Below, in pieces: positions 1 through 12,873 of a stretch of 64,000 bases of DNA. The notes beneath the pieces were generated by a model. That model was not told where the DNA came from and ran no database searches. It saw only the letters and a list, made by a program, of their open reading frames with translations. This DNA is from Zoroaster sp. YZ-2022. Taxonomy: Eukaryota > Echinodermata > Asteroidea > Forcipulatida > Zoroasteridae. Within the stretch, counting starts at the first letter, position 1. The number at the start of each line of letters is the position of its first letter. The stretch is taken from positions 33,893,172 through 33,957,171 of the forward strand of contig CM055830.1 in the NCBI GenBank assembly GCA_029582265.1, given 5' to 3'. Position numbers and translations under genes: made by a program.

Positions 1-204
1 GTGGGACTCTGTCTGCATATTAATAACTGATCTTCCCAAAGGTAATGTAATAAGGAAACATAAAAAGTTTTATATATAAACCCAAGGTAAAATATTGTTA
101 AAAGTCAAGAAAAATAATGCATGCGGAACTTGCTGAATGAGAACGAAATAAGACTACCCGCAACACATGGGTTTTTGAATAGGTAGAACTTGTAGCATGG
201 TGAA
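1..204. other. non-coding flank, nothing recognised
   Basis: AT-rich sequence with no open frame of note and no repeat that I could match elsewhere in the window. Confidence 0.4.
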
Positions 205-365
205 TAGGATAAGTAAGACTAATTGTGGTGACATGTGAAATTCTCTATAGTATTGAGCAGCATTCCCCGAGTCCGGCATTCTCCTGAAGACCGTCAGAGC
301 ACACTGGTCGAACTAATTACTACTCAATAGAGAATTTCACATGGTGGCACCGCAATTAGTCTTGC
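205..365 (+). mobile_element. head-to-head inverted-repeat element, copy 1
   Basis: The two ends are inverted copies of each other: about 205-255 (AAGTAAGACTAATTG, then GTGAAATTCTCTATAG) matches the reverse complement of about 310-365. Between them lies CTCCTGAAGACC...CAGAGCACACTGGTCGAAC, which is shared with the minus strand of the element near 21480-21600. Compared with that copy, this one lacks the segment following the GAAC. The CTGANGA/GAAAC layout resembles the hammerhead-like motifs described in Penelope-like retroelements, but this copy is degenerate. The repeat is seen; the family assignment is inferred. Confidence 0.5.
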
Positions 366-639
366 TTATGTGTTTTGAATGTTGAATGCCATAGTCCCCA
401 ATACACCGTATACTGTAGCACTATTATTGCAGTAAATTTATCAGACTTTAATACAAAACGCGTCCCCTGTAATGCACCTTACTTCATTAGGCCTCTTCAA
501 AATGTTTGGATATTGTGCAATCGTCCAAATCCAGGGTGAGAGGGCAGTGTGGATGAGGAATCCTCTGTGAAAGCCACGGGGACGAGGTTGAGTCAAACCT
601 CTCTTTGCCAATGTATAAGTGTTTCACTAGGTTTTCAAT

Positions 640-880
640 TGAGTGCCATTACCGAGCGATTTAGTACATCGGGGTTGTGTTCTGCTGGCCGAGTCGGAAC
701 GTGGGTTCTAATCCCGACTGTGACCATGGTGCTTGAATACTTGGGCTAGAAATTGTTGTTGTGTTTAATTATCCTTATCCGCCATAGAAGGCAGCAATTG
801 AGCTGTATTCTTCCCAAGGAGTTGAGATGGTTTCATCACTGATTTATGAGCCTATATAAGTTCACATTATATTGTGTTAA
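640..880 (+). mobile_element. tRNA-derived SINE, degenerate copy
   Basis: A decayed copy of the SINE seen better at 24741-25225 and 59568-59935. It keeps a tRNA-like head (ACCGAGCGATTTAGTAC, and GTGGGTTCTAATCCC in place of the B box) and body stretches such as GCAGCAATTGAGCTGTAT and GAGATGGTTTCA. It ends in GAGCCTATATAAGTTCACATTAT. A short open frame across it is incidental. Confidence 0.65.
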
Positions 881-2607
881 TTTATCATTAATGAACGGTA
901 GAGATTACGAAAATTGTCGAAAGAATTATCTTATCTCCAGGGAGAAATTATTCTGTTGGCCTACAGTATGACAGACTCCCGACCAGAGCGCTTTTTATGT
1001 CAAGTTCAAATGCTGTTTCAAGAACATTTTGTTGACATTTCAAGGTACTTTATGTTACGAAAATTACAAGTACATAAACTTGATGCATTTAGGTGAGGAA
1101 TTGATCATGGCGATCTGAGTAAATACGCGAGTTTCCAAATGGCACGTCTGGGACTGTCAAATGTGCCGCAAGCACCCATCAATCACACAGCTCGTTAGAC
1201 CTGTCACTACACCATCGCCATACGGCCCCATCAAACTGTGATTTTATAGCAGAGATCTGTTTCCAAGCATCAATGGGGGAAATGTAGTTAGCTTCATATT
1301 TTTCTGAACCAAATTAACTCCATCAACAAGTCTCCTGATTTTAAAGCTCGTAAAGGCCTTTCTACGCGGCGCGAAACAAAAAAGTTTGAGGTTTTTTGCG
1401 TGGTGTGAAAATAAACCAACTTAGCTTGATCTTCTCGTCCAGTACGTAAAAAGTAAACATAGTCTGCCCTGAGCCATGTGACTCATCTGCCCGGTGTTTT
1501 TCTCCGGTTTGATTGACATGAAAACCAATGGGAATATTTCTTTCCTCCCCCCCCACCCGGATGGGATATCATCATCTAGCATCCAGAAAAGTATATTATA
1601 ATAGGCCTTTATGTGAATAAAAATTAAGCGAATAAAGTAAGTTGTAAGAAATATAGTTGAAAATTCAAATTCAATTGAGAACTTGTATAAAATAAAAGTG
1701 GCATAAAAAATACAAAGCCTTCCCTAATTGCATTCCCGTTTCCTCAATACAGAGTTTTAATCATGTTTGTAGAAGACACACCTATTTTTTGTTTTTCACT
1801 TCCCAGACCGCTAATTATCCCGTTCCTCCATGGTATGCCTATGGTTTGTCATGTGATATTGGGTGTAAGCTGAAACTCAAATCGTGAGATGGGTGACAGT
1901 TTTGAGGTCAGAATTATATTAACGCTTATTATTGTTTTTGCGGTGGATAGGTGTGAAAGGGTAGGGTCCAGTTTTCGAAATCGTCATTGAAATGTCAGAA
2001 GAAAATTACTAGAATGGCTTAGCAGATTTCATTAATTTGTGCTAGATGTCATGCTTTGGTTTCAGAAATTAAACTATTTACACTATTGGTAATCTCGAAA
2101 AACATTCATGATCGCAGATTTTCGTCCCATGTGCAATAATATTAATAGACCTACAATGCATCAAATTAATTAGAAAATGTATTGCTGTCTACTGGAGACG
2201 TAAATTCCACGTTGGAATGAAATACAAACAATATGAATGCATTTTCACTATTCTCGTCAACAACACAATGAAATAAACTTTCACAAGTTGACTAAACCCA
2301 TATCAGTGTGGATGCATTCACAGACATTCTACCAACAGTGTATACTGGTTTTAAAGCTAGGTATGGTACTAACATACACTGAACATATGCGACTGTTGGT
2401 CGGCCGTAGCTAGCAGGGCAGGACAAGCCATCAAGATGCCCGCCATACTGAGGTCAGGCAAGGTCCTCTTTTCCAAATAAACGAAGCAAACACTGCCTCA
2501 AAGTTCTCTCTCCCTGGTATGTTCTATGCTCATGCTTGATCCGCCGGGCGTTTAATTACAAAATGTTGTCTAAAACATTATTTGATGTAAAGTTGGTTCA
2601 TGTTATC
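881..2607. other. non-coding, no gene recognised
   Basis: I see no exon-like frame with conserved residues. Open frames here are about 60 codons or shorter and match nothing I know. A CCCCCCCCACCC tract lies near 1548. Confidence 0.4.
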
Positions 2608-2870
2608 ATTGGCGGATCCAGGGGGGTAGGCTAAGGGGGCTGTAGCCCCCCCCCCCCCACCCTAAAATCGTTTTAAAAAAAATTAAAAAATTAAAAAAGG
2701 AGAGAAAAAGAGAGAGAGAGGGGGAGGGGAGGGGAGAACGCACTCCCATTCCCACAGTGTGCTTTGTTTTTCTCTCCCTTTGATTATTTCATTGTAATTT
2801 TTGTAGTACTGAAAAATAATTGTTTTTGATTCTCAGCCCCCCCCCTAAAAAATGTTCTGGATCCGCCCAT
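2608..2870 (+). mobile_element. GGCGGATCC inverted-repeat element, copy A
   Basis: A roughly 263-bp element whose ends are inverted: ATTGGCGGATCCAGG on the left and CTGGATCCGCCCAT on the right. It contains GGGGGCTGTAGCCCCC, a GA-rich purine tract and GAACGCACTCCCATTCCC. The flanks TGTTATC (2601-2607) and GGTTATC (2871-2877) look like a 7-bp target duplication with one mismatch. No open frame suggests a transposase, so it is probably a non-autonomous DNA element (MITE-like). Confidence 0.75.
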
Positions 2871-3073
2871 GGTTATCATCAACTATTTCGCCTGAATTGC
2901 TTCCTTCTTAGAGCAATCAGAAATTGTTATGGCCAATTTAAAAAAGGTATGGCATTAATCTGTTTGCAACATCTTGTAAAACAAAATCATAAAAGCATGT
3001 AGTCCTAACTGTTTTCGTCTTTTTCTCAGAAACGTGTTGTGATGACATTTTTGCAGGTTACGATTTCATTACA

Positions 3074-3363
3074 AAAGAAACGCAAGTCCGAGGTCTTGTC
3101 AAGTTTTCAAACAGAAGACAAACCATTTTGATTCTAATCACTCATTTAATGAAAAATGCTTTCAATTTGTGAGCTGAAAGTGACTGTTGAAATTGCATTG
3201 CAAGATTTTCACATTCAACAGTCACTTTCAGCTCACAAATTGAAAGCATTTTTCATTAAATGAGTGATTAGAATCACAATGGTTTGTCTTCTGTTTGAAA
3301 ACTTGACAAGACCTCGGACTTGCGTTTCTTTTGCTGTCCTCGGACTTGCGTTTCTTTTGCTGT
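3074..3363. repeat. long near-perfect palindrome with 26-bp tandem duplication
   Basis: The arms at 3074-3191 and 3214-3332 are reverse complements over about 118 bp with one mismatch that I can see, separated by a 22-bp loop. The distal 26 bp of the right arm (3312-3337) is repeated directly at 3338-3363. Transcribed from either strand it would form a long hairpin RNA. No terminal motif or coding potential was seen. Confidence 0.9.
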
Positions 3364-4110
3364 TCAGTATATATTGCTTGAAAACGGCAGGGTCGAAATT
3401 AACGTAAGTTGTCAAATACCAATGTACCCTCCCTACAATTATTCAGCCTAAAGTGGTTTCATTTCAGAGAAAACATGAATAAATGTGCATTTTAAAACAG
3501 TTGCGACGGCTTTTTATTACATTTATTGTCATGACGTAGACTCCACATTGAGCTAAAACTTGCACAGGTTGGCAGTATTGGTTCAGAGAGAGTAAACATG
3601 CATACAGAGGCAGTTTTGCCAAGGTTGTACCTTGCCTTTAAGAATCGGAAATATTGCCGTGTAAATAAAGATAAATCAAAGATTTGTTTGAAAGTTCAAG
3701 TCATTTGCAGTTCCAGATCGCGTGCTTTCACAGACACACATGGAGACACGTTCGATGGTTCAAGCTGCAATGATTTCATACGCAGCATATGTTGCAGGCT
3801 GGCGTTGAATCGGCACCTAAAACGTGTGATGTTTGTCATTGGATTTTTCAAAAAATAGCATCGTGTAGAGGCAAATATGTACATTCTAAACTGACAAGAA
3901 ATGTTGACATACAACAGCCGTGGGGAACGCACGCCTGGCAGTATTTCACTGAAACTAAGTCCACCAAAACATGGGGCAAATAATAGGAAAACCGGCTGAT
4001 ATAGTTGTCATTACTAACACACCGATCCACTATGCCAATCAAACGGCATTTCCATCATACTGCTATGTCGGTCTGAGTCTGCAGTGGTGTGTATGAGTTT
4101 TCAGAATTGC
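3364..4110. other. non-coding, short dispersed-repeat fragments
   Basis: No gene recognised. The stretch around 3530-3640 (CACATTGAGCTAAAACTTG, GGCAGTTTTGCCAAGG) resembles short segments near 20290, 23310-23480 and 52825, suggesting a decayed dispersed repeat. Confidence 0.35.
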
Positions 4111-4371
4111 TTGGCGGATCCAGGGGGGGGGGGGGCTAAGGGGGCTGTAGCCCACCCCCCTAAAATCGTTTAAAAAAAATTAAAAAAATTAAAATAAAAA
4201 AAAGAGAAAAAGAGAGAGAGGGGGAGGGGAGGGGAGAACGCACCACCATTCCCTCACTGTGCTTTGTTTTTCTCTCCCTTTGATTATTTCATTGTAATTT
4301 ATGTAGTACTGAAAAATAATTGTTTTTGATTTTCAGCCCCCCCCCCCTAAAAATGTTCTGGATCCGCCCAT
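4111..4371 (+). mobile_element. GGCGGATCC inverted-repeat element, copy B
   Basis: Same structure and orientation as the copy at 2608-2870: TTGGCGGATCCAGGGGG at the left end, GGGGGCTGTAGCCC, a GAGAGAGAGGGGG tract, then TTCTGGATCCGCCCATG at the right end. No clear target duplication. Confidence 0.75.
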
Positions 4372-7300
4372 GGGGCGGCACTGGTTTTCGAATGGATGAG
4401 AGGTCACGTTCCCAGCTGGTATACAGCTGGCCATCACTCTCTATAAATGTTTTAGTTTAAAATTCACTATAACCGATCGAAACAAGCGACAAATATTTTG
4501 CAACGATTACACAGTACTTCGACTGCAATACAGAAATTGTTGGAAATCTCTGAGGACGAGGCTTTGTGAAAACGGATGCAAGATATTAAAAAACGGTCAT
4601 GATAAAGCGTATTTACGTTCACTTTTCCTGAGAAGTATTGATACCAGACACTGACTATTGTAGTCTAGTCTACGCTCAGTCTTACATTATGCAACTGAGT
4701 TACATACGAAAGTAATGTGAATACAGTTGAACTGATGTTATAGCCTATTAATGGTATACAGAATTGGTTTTCTCGAAAAGAATAATCATATTTTTACTTG
4801 AAATTTACTTTGTGCCAAGTCAATGACGCCCACGGGCGCATTGTGAGGGGAAAATGTTCAGTTCTTCGGGGACTGACCAACGGATCTTCAAAAGATCCGT
4901 GGTTGACCCTATTTCTTTTATATACCATTCTGAAGAAAAAAGTGCATTCAATCTTTCGCGCCTTTGGCAGGCTCCCAAGCCCTATGTTGACGGTGATTTC
5001 AGACCTTTTTACTTCCGACATCCACTGGGAATTGAGAGCTCTGCAATGGGGCCCGAAACGCATTTTTTTATTTTTTTATTTTTTTGTTATTATTTTTTAG
5101 CCCCCGCTCTTTAACAATGTAAACCGACGCAGCAGAGCGCCTGACTCGCGGTCCGCCGGGACCGCGGGAGTTTTTACCCGTGCCGAAATCATCTGCGGTC
5201 TGGTGAGCGGAGGGTGGTGGGTTTCATCCTCGGTGAGTAGCCGAATTGTAACAGTATCGTTATAAAGTTGTACCGCCCGTCGCATCTGATTACGGCCTCT
5301 TTAGAAGATCAAGAGTAGAACCAGCGTACAGTTTTACATCATCTGGGAACAGTGACAAAATCCCAATTGAGCTGTTATTTTTGTCCTGAAACGGCAAGTT
5401 TTAGCGCCTTTCACAGTAATAATCTTTGTAAATCATTATTATGACATGGTAAACATGATTGTGACTGACCGCGTAATCGCCGTTGAGGGAAGGTACCGTT
5501 GGAAATATATACGTTCATTTCAACCCTCTTGTTTTCATGAAATATATCATGAAACTTATCTGTGAAAGATTAGATTTTACCCTCACCGACGTAATGTATA
5601 CTGTTTTCTCAGTGCTTTATCACCCGACGAAAGAATTTCATCAATCTATACATGTGAAAGGTTTCCAAGAAAAGGTGCTAACAGTTTTTAGAAAACGACA
5701 AAAAGTTTCGATGTCTTTCTTTCTAAAATGAAAGTACTTCAGACGAAATAACTGTTTTGAAGGAAAATCAGGTTTTAACTCAACATTGACTGGGGTGCCA
5801 AAAGGTTTTGCACAAGATTGTACCAACTATATTGAACATATTCAAATAAGAAGACAAATCTCGGAATACTAGTAAGCAGTGACGTTAGTTATGGGGGTGC
5901 TTGGGGAAAAGAATGTTTACCGGTAGTCCTATTTTTCGAAAATGGTTCTCCTCCACCCAATGCCTCCACTGCAAGAGAAGTCCTAGCAATGCCAGTAGCA
6001 ATAAGGTTATGGCTACACTTAAAAAAAATGACACAATCTGGAAATGGGAAAATGTTTTCCGAATATTTTTATTTTATTCAAAGTATACTTTGTCATTTTT
6101 TACTTTACATGTTCATAATGAGATGAAATGTGCTTTGGGGTTGGTATAGACACTTGGGTGCACTTTGAATTTGTTTCGGATTGAAGACGTCCTTCGCAAT
6201 GGGTACTTCTCGTTAAATGGATATTGGGATACTTTTAAGGCTTCGAGCGGTGTAGTAAAAGGGGTTCAAAAAAGCCGCTGTTGGGTAAATTCCAGTTCCT
6301 CGTCTTCCTGTCCCTTTTGTCAACAACTTCAAGTTATTTCCCTTTGTTTTCTTGTGAGATTTAGCTTCCTATTTCTTAAAGACTAAATTCTAACCGGAGA
6401 CAAATTATTCACGCAAAATCGGTTAGAGCGCATCTGGAGTATACTTTCTATTATTATTATTATGGCTTCCAAAGCGGCATCTGACTCTTTACAGGACAAT
6501 GCGTTTTATAGTTCTGTTAAGCCATGTTTTATAAGCTTTGTATAAAACACGTGGTGTACGGAAGACAATGACTTAAAAGGGCTCCTTAGACTATGACAAA
6601 GGCGGCGCCGATGTATAGTGATATTGCTAGTAGGGCTTCCTTTAGTAGTGCCGTTGTATAGTCTTTATAGTATGCCTTATACCTGATCCCACTAAATATC
6701 CTCCCAGCTTAGTGGCGAATCGCTGGAAACATTGTATCCTCCTTCTTTTGAAAAAATGTACAGACAGTCCAAATTGGTTTTCTAAATTTGTCAATTTCCA
6801 CACCCTCTTTTGGATGTGCCAACCCATCTGTTCTGACAATCTGAGGCTATCTGCTAAGCAGGAAATAATACTGCTCAGCAGAAAATATTGCTTAGCCAAT
6901 TTATCTGTTAAGCAAAATTTAGCCGAGACACAGCAAGAAGCATATATATAATTATTACATGATAAATTTGCTGGTTACCTATTTTTTTCTAAGGAAAACT
7001 TGTCTGTGCTTAGCTAATTTGAACCGCGAAACAGCCCATCAACCGAATCCGCGTACCCCAAGGGACCAATACCGACAAATTTGTAACTTTCCAAATGTGA
7101 TCCCAAACACAATGGGATTACAGAACAGCCGCCATCCACTCTCAGACACTTTCATCAAAGGGCCGCTACACACTGCTTTTGTCAGTTGTGGTGACGCCGG
7201 TACCGATCCAGCAACTACACCCCGCCACGCCTGGGCAATTAAGAAACGTTTAGCTGTAACTGATGCTCTTTTAACTCCAGGCAATATAAAAGGTTCGATT

Positions 7301-8480
7301 TAACAAACAAAACATTACCAGAGACTGTGCAATTTATACCTTCCAGCAAAGAGAAAAACACTTTATAGTATGAATAGGCTGGAGACGTGTTATAGAATGA
7401 CTTCACTAAATGGCTTTCAAGTGACAGTACCACTGACCATAGAGAAAGGAAAACACTGACTGACGAAAACGTTCTGTCCCTCTTGGCTACGTTTTCCATA
7501 TACAGGCCCGCATCCTTCGAAATGCATGAGGAGAACCTGCCTGTGTCCCCATCAACCTGCCGCAACTGAACATAATATTGGCTCCAAATAATCCTGCTGT
7601 ATTTTCTATATTTATTTAACAAAGCAAAATTAGGTTATTGGCCCAAATCTTAGGGAAATGGCTGACATAATCAACGAGCCATAACTTTCATTACCCAGTG
7701 ATTAATGCATTTAAAAATTATAATAATAGTCATAATTCTCCAATAAAAAGACATAAATATAAACTTTTAGAAAAAGTAAATACATTTGGTAATTACCTGA
7801 TCACAAAATTACCGAATCATTATCCTGAAGAAGGATTATCAATCATCCTGTGAAGTCTTATGGGCTTTCATTATAAAAAAAAATACTTAGGCCTATGCAT
7901 GTTTCAACTGATTACCACTGTGACGATCTTTTTATACATAAATACTGAATATTGAATCGAGGTTGAAAACTGTTTTTGGATTTGCTAAATAATCTGATGT
8001 TTAACATTAGGAATTGATTCAGCTGTTTATAGGTCAGTTTCTCATGCATGATTTCTTGATCTTCATTACGTGTGGATGCATAACGACCTTTTACTATAGA
8101 CTCCTGTGAGTGTATTTTGACTTGGAAATCAAATCTGGTGCTTTTGATTCTGCGTTCGTTCATTTGGTAAGCTTTGTATCTCCTGATGGGCGCCTAGGAA
8201 GAATACCGGAAGGTAAATAGCCTACCCAGGTTAAATATTTTGAAATAAATAATTTGGTCATAGACGACTTCACATATATACGCGCGCGTTGCATCTTGGT
8301 ATAGGTGGTGATCACCGTTCATATTTCCCGTACGTTACTGTGTAATTTGTAGTCGAACCATCTTCGTAGTTGTGTTATTAAAATGAATACAAAAAATCGA
8401 AGAAAGGATACCGGCCACGCGACCGCCATGTTTCCTGGATATTCAACTTTTACCTTGGTTGGTAGCTAAAGCGCGAGCCT
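4372..8480. other. non-coding, no gene recognised
   Basis: Open frames up to about 127 codons (minus strand near 7239-7622) have no recognisable motif or family signature, and I treat them as chance. The segment 5105-5280 is unusually GC- and CpG-rich (GCGGTCCGCCGGGACCGCGG), which may be a decayed repeat end. Confidence 0.35.
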
Positions 8481-8487
8481 CGAAGCG

Positions 8488-8495
8488 TGACGTCA
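8488..8495. promoter_or_regulatory. CRE-like palindrome TGACGTCA
   Basis: An exact TGACGTCA in a locally GC-richer stretch. No transcription unit could be assigned to it, so it may be chance. Confidence 0.15.
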
Positions 8496-9535
8496 GATCT
8501 TAAACAGCACAATGTATCCAATGAAATCCCTTGAATGGTACGCAGGAGCTTGTATTTAATCTTGAGGATAAAGACAGGCGACCAGTCTAGGCTAAGGCCA
8601 GCATGCATTACGCAAATTGGCTTGCGCGTGCACACTGTGGTATTCACTTTGCATTAAAATTGTTTTTCCACGTACAAATTACCTGTGACTATACCGAGGC
8701 TGGCAGGAAAATAGACTGGCCCTATTTATGTATTGATTAGCAGCGCTATGATTGTACTTGCGTATATAAGGATTTTGACAAAGATGGCCGCATCGTGCTA
8801 AAGGTCTAGGTCTATACCAATTTTACTGTTATAGCAGATCGTGTATAAGGCGATTTGAATGTAAGAGGTCGTTGTTCACTTTTTTTTACTCATAACTCAC
8901 TGGATTTCCTTTTTTACGAAAATTAGAGTTGCGTTGATGAAATTAAAGTCAGGTTTCACAATGCCTTGCCCCGTGATCTTTAGGTTATTGGTGAAATTAG
9001 CTCACGACAGAAACCAAATTAAGCTTCCACAACTTCAAAGTCAGCGCCGGTAATTTCCTTGCACTGGGATCGCAGGACACGAAGCTCTCGGGAACTCTCT
9101 CGGGATTTACTCGAATTGAAAAATATCCAAATTAAATCTTTAAATGGGAGCTAACTTCCGGCTGAGTGTGGTTTCCATAAACTCCTGTTCTCTCTCAAAA
9201 TATTATTGGCAATATATAGCCACATGTTTAAAACATGTCAAACACTCTGCCAAATGCATAATTTCAATTTTACGAAAGGTGTTTTTCTCCTTTTTTATGT
9301 AAAATTACGGTGTGATCTGTAAGCAAACACTATGTCATCATAGCTTCTTACTCCCCCGCCCCACCAGACATTTAAGATATATCGCCCGTGTTTGGCTCAA
9401 GAGACCCCCCCCCCAAAAAAAAAACACAAACAAACAAACAAACACCCCAACAAACAAACAAACAAAACAAAATAAAAAAGGCAAACAAATTTTGAAAGAT
9501 AATATCGTTATTAAGCAAACCAAAAAACATTATGC
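8496..9535. other. non-coding, no gene recognised
   Basis: No exon-like frame. Low-complexity AAAC/CAAA-type tract at about 9412-9475, after a C-run followed by an A-run. Confidence 0.35.
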
Positions 9536-9778
9536 CAATCTGAAGACTGACAAACGCACTTGGCCGTTTAGTACAATGAAATGTGTGGTTATGTGAAAGC
9601 TGAGGATTAAAACAGTGGGCCAGCATTTTATTACTTTGAGTTTTTATTTTACGGCTTTGACGGATTTTGCGTTCAATTTCCCAAATGAAAGCTTAACTCC
9701 AGATTAATAGCAATTCATCATTTAATTTTTTACGGTCAAATCGGCCCAAACACGGACGATACATATTTAAATAATAAT
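9536..9778 (+). repeat. dispersed repeat family R1, copy 1
   Basis: About 240 bp shared in the same order with 17401-17640 and 55695-55925. Shared landmarks are a GACTG/CACG-CTTGGCCG-like start, GTACAATGAAATGTGTGGT, AGCATTTTATTA, a T-rich part with GTTCAATTTCCCAAATGAAAG, and a final GTCAAATCGGCCCAAACACG. No coding potential. I do not recognise the family. Confidence 0.7.
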
Positions 9779-9795
9779 GCCAACCACGGTCTGGA

Positions 9796-9868
9796 TACCG
9801 TAGCTTAGTAGGTAGTGCGCTGGTACGGTAATATGGTTGGTCGCAGGTTCAATTCCCGCTTGAGTAAT
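9796..9868 (+). other. tRNA-like sequence, probably a SINE head or tRNA relic
   Basis: Contains TAGCTTAGTAGG (A-box match) and GGTTCAATTCC (B-box match) at roughly tRNA spacing. The TΨC stem is nearly paired (GCAGG/CCCGC). The acceptor ends do not pair convincingly, so a working tRNA gene is unlikely. It directly follows repeat R1. Confidence 0.35.
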
Positions 9869-12605
9869 ATTTCTTTGCCCATTCCAAGAACTGATTTATA
9901 CAATGATTTACAAGCCATGTGGCTCACTTCATCTGACTGAAAATATTTATAAAACAACTGTCATGTGGAAGTTCAAGCTCAATATGTTGTTGTATCGTCA
10001 AAGAAAATGTACAACATTGGTCATGTTGGCAAAACGGCTTCTGTGATTACGCTTAGTATCTGTGAATCGAGATAGACATTAACCAAAAGTCCTGATGTGA
10101 ATATTTCAGCTTATTATTACATTGGGTCGTTCGTGAGAAAATAGTGAAAAGGCATTCACAGTGTTATCATTCGACGATTTTTTTACGAAAATTGTTTCAC
10201 TAAGTAAGTTTTAGTTGCGTTATTTTGTATTTCTAAGCAAGGTTAACAGCTTACAGTGAGAAATATCATGGAGAACAAAAATAAAGAACAATCTTTTTCC
10301 ATTTCCTTTGGAAATTTTTAGAGAAAGTTTTAAAAAAAGCATATTAACATAATGACAAACCATCATACTAACTTGATAGTAGAACAGAGACAGAAATATC
10401 TCAAGGGTTGTTTGATAACGTCGTACTATCCTGATAGAACATAGACAGAAATATCTCAAGGGTTTTTATACCAACTTTACACCAAGTTGGAGGTGAAACT
10501 ATATGATCTATGCTTTTCGAAATTACCAAAATGTTTAGTGGCTTTAAGGTTCGTGTGAGTACTCGTGGTGATTCACTCGTGTTAGTTTACTTGATCAATG
10601 TTGTTTCCTAAAAATATTTGTCAAAAATACTCTCTGAACAAGTTATAATAGCATTATGTATGTTTAACAAACTATACCTAATACTATAAAAGTAAAGCAT
10701 GTCAATGAAGGTATTTAATGGGTCCTTTGTCGGTCTGTGTCCGTCACACCCGGGGGGACACAGGTGTACGAGGCCGGAACTTAACAGAAGTTTTCTAGAT
10801 GAACAACTCTCATTTCGTTAATAGTTTTTCTTTTCTTTTGGCAAATAAGCTACTCAAATAAATCACTCTCTATAGAAAACGTATTTTATTTTGGACAAAT
10901 GCCCAATACACGGGTCGACTGTGGTTCTTTTTTCTATAACCATTACACATTGTATGGATAAATAATTATTTATTTGAAAAATGAATAAAAGAGGTTTAAA
11001 GTGAGTGTACACATTGGTTATTACCAGAGTACAAAGTAATTGAATTATAATATTAAAACTTACTTATTGTGAAGTTGGTGATTTTGGACAAATGCCCAAT
11101 TTCGTCTGCATCTGACATGCTGTAACTTTTGAAAAAACACGAAATGTAGGATTTGAAGGTTTGCATGGTGGAGAACATTAAATGTTTTACAAATTTGAAA
11201 TTGCCCCTGAGATTTATCGGTATTGTTTCCCATGGGATTATCACTTTGTGTAGTTTCATTGTGGGGATATGACTGGGTGGGGAGAGGTGGTGAGAGGCGG
11301 GGAGGGGGCGGCTATAATTAATATGTGCATTTGGTTTTAACCCTTCCTGTGTATGCCTTCATTCTAAAGATAAATGTCGAATGTCTATTGACAACGTGAT
11401 ACTAATTTAGCAAAGTATCAATTATTAAAACTTCTCATTAACAATCGGCCAATTGACATCTGTCAATTAAATTTCCGTATTGACCAATCAGATGGGTTGT
11501 ACGACCGCGAGCAAGTTCCCGTATTAACCAATCAGATATGTTGTACGACCGCGTGCAAGCTGCGTAAAAGACGCATACAGTTTGAATCCAAGGAGGCCAA
11601 CATGTTTGATAAGCAGATGTATTTTTATACATATTTTGTTGTATTTCTTTAGCTTATTGAGCTAAATTTTTTATTAGATTGCTTTAATACTTGTTTGTCA
11701 TAAAAAATGAATGTACCATAGAGAGAATGTACTAAGTGGCATTTCACCAAGTGTTCCTTCTAAACTACATTGTGAAGACAAAATAACGTTGATATTACAA
11801 CAGGTCCTCCCACCACACATGAGGGCGACATCTACAAGGAAAGAGGAATGCTAAGGTCTGATTTATTATGCATAAAGGTTACCTTGGCTATAAACGTGAA
11901 CATGTTTACTTAATTCAGTCTTGCCCCTGAAAATACCCTTAATCATTATCTAATAGTGTTTGGATTTATTCCAAGACCGGCTCTTGTGGACAGCATTCCA
12001 TACTAATACTGCACCCACACAATCTCTTGAAGTTGTCAAGAGAATTCCGATGTTAAAACTCCGTCAGAAAATAATAAACTGGCATGAAAATGTAAACCGG
12101 TAGAAACGGAGTTCAGAGCTTACCATGGGGAAAAAAGTTGAGGGCGCCAAAGGCCAATCCACTCCATCATGTCCATTGAAACTGAATAAATAAAGGCGCA
12201 TGCCTGACGACAAGCCGATCAATTGAGCGTTTCATTGGTCGCTTGCATGACAGTGATTTTCATTTGGTTGCGATGATTGGACAAGACGCCATGGCCATTA
12301 TCACCTCGTTGCGCATGAGCCTGAGAAACCCTGGATTGTCGGTGCCTCCTTTGAACACGGCCCGAACGGCGAATTTCAAATGGGCGCTCGCTTTGTTTGT
12401 TTTCTCGGACTTTGGGCTATTCCTTTGATGTGCCGCCGGGCCTTTGGTCCTTCTATGCAACCCACCGACAGTTGAACTCATTAATTTTGTCATTTATTAT
12501 TTTACCTTGCTGTGCCGTGCATTACACGGACTCAAATACTAATTCCTCACTCGGTGTTTTAAACGAGCTCAGTCAGAAGCAAGAAAGGGTTGTTTGACAT
12601 TAGAT
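9869..12605. other. non-coding upstream of gene 1
   Basis: No exon recognised. Around 10371-10463 there are two imperfect copies of a segment ending AGACAGAAATATCTCAAGGG, related to segments near 18490 and 43550. The last kilobase before gene 1 may hold its upstream promoter and 5' UTR, but no convincing TATA or initiator was found. Confidence 0.35.
11473..11559 (+). repeat. two tandem ~43-bp copies each with a CCAATCA box
   Basis: Two adjacent near-identical copies (11473-11515 and 11516-11559). Each contains GACCAATCAGAT or AACCAATCAGAT followed by TTGTACGACCGCG. CCAAT boxes are NF-Y-type sites. The location 1.3 kb upstream of gene 1 makes a regulatory role possible but unproven. Confidence 0.55.
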
Positions 12606-12642
12606 GTTTCCACCAGAGTTTCCACCAGCATTTCCACCAGAG
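12606..12642 (+). repeat. three ~12-bp tandem copies of TTTCCACCAGAG
   Basis: GTTTCCACCAGAG, GTTTCCACCAGC and ATTTCCACCAGAG follow one another about 230 bp upstream of the gene 1 start codon. Probably a slippage repeat in the 5' flank or 5' UTR. Confidence 0.6.
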
Positions 12643-12873
12643 AAGGAAGTTATCGCAATCGTCTTGGATATTTATAAATTGCTCTTGGAGAAGAACACCA
12701 CTTAGGAAAAACACATAAAATAAAAGTTTGTGGATAAAGCTTAACCTCCAAAGTTGTCTTATCTCTCAAAAAGGGCAAACTCCATTTCTGTAGCAGAATG
12801 TTTAGAGATTTCTAGTCATAACAAAACTTGTATAGGAAAACAACGTCTTTGACAACTTTTATTTTTGGTGTGG

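Noticed and set aside
7239..7622. 127-codon minus-strand frame
   Set aside because: No conserved pattern recognised; isolated.
9796..9868. Functional tRNA gene
   Set aside because: A- and B-box matches are good but acceptor ends do not pair, and it abuts a dispersed repeat.
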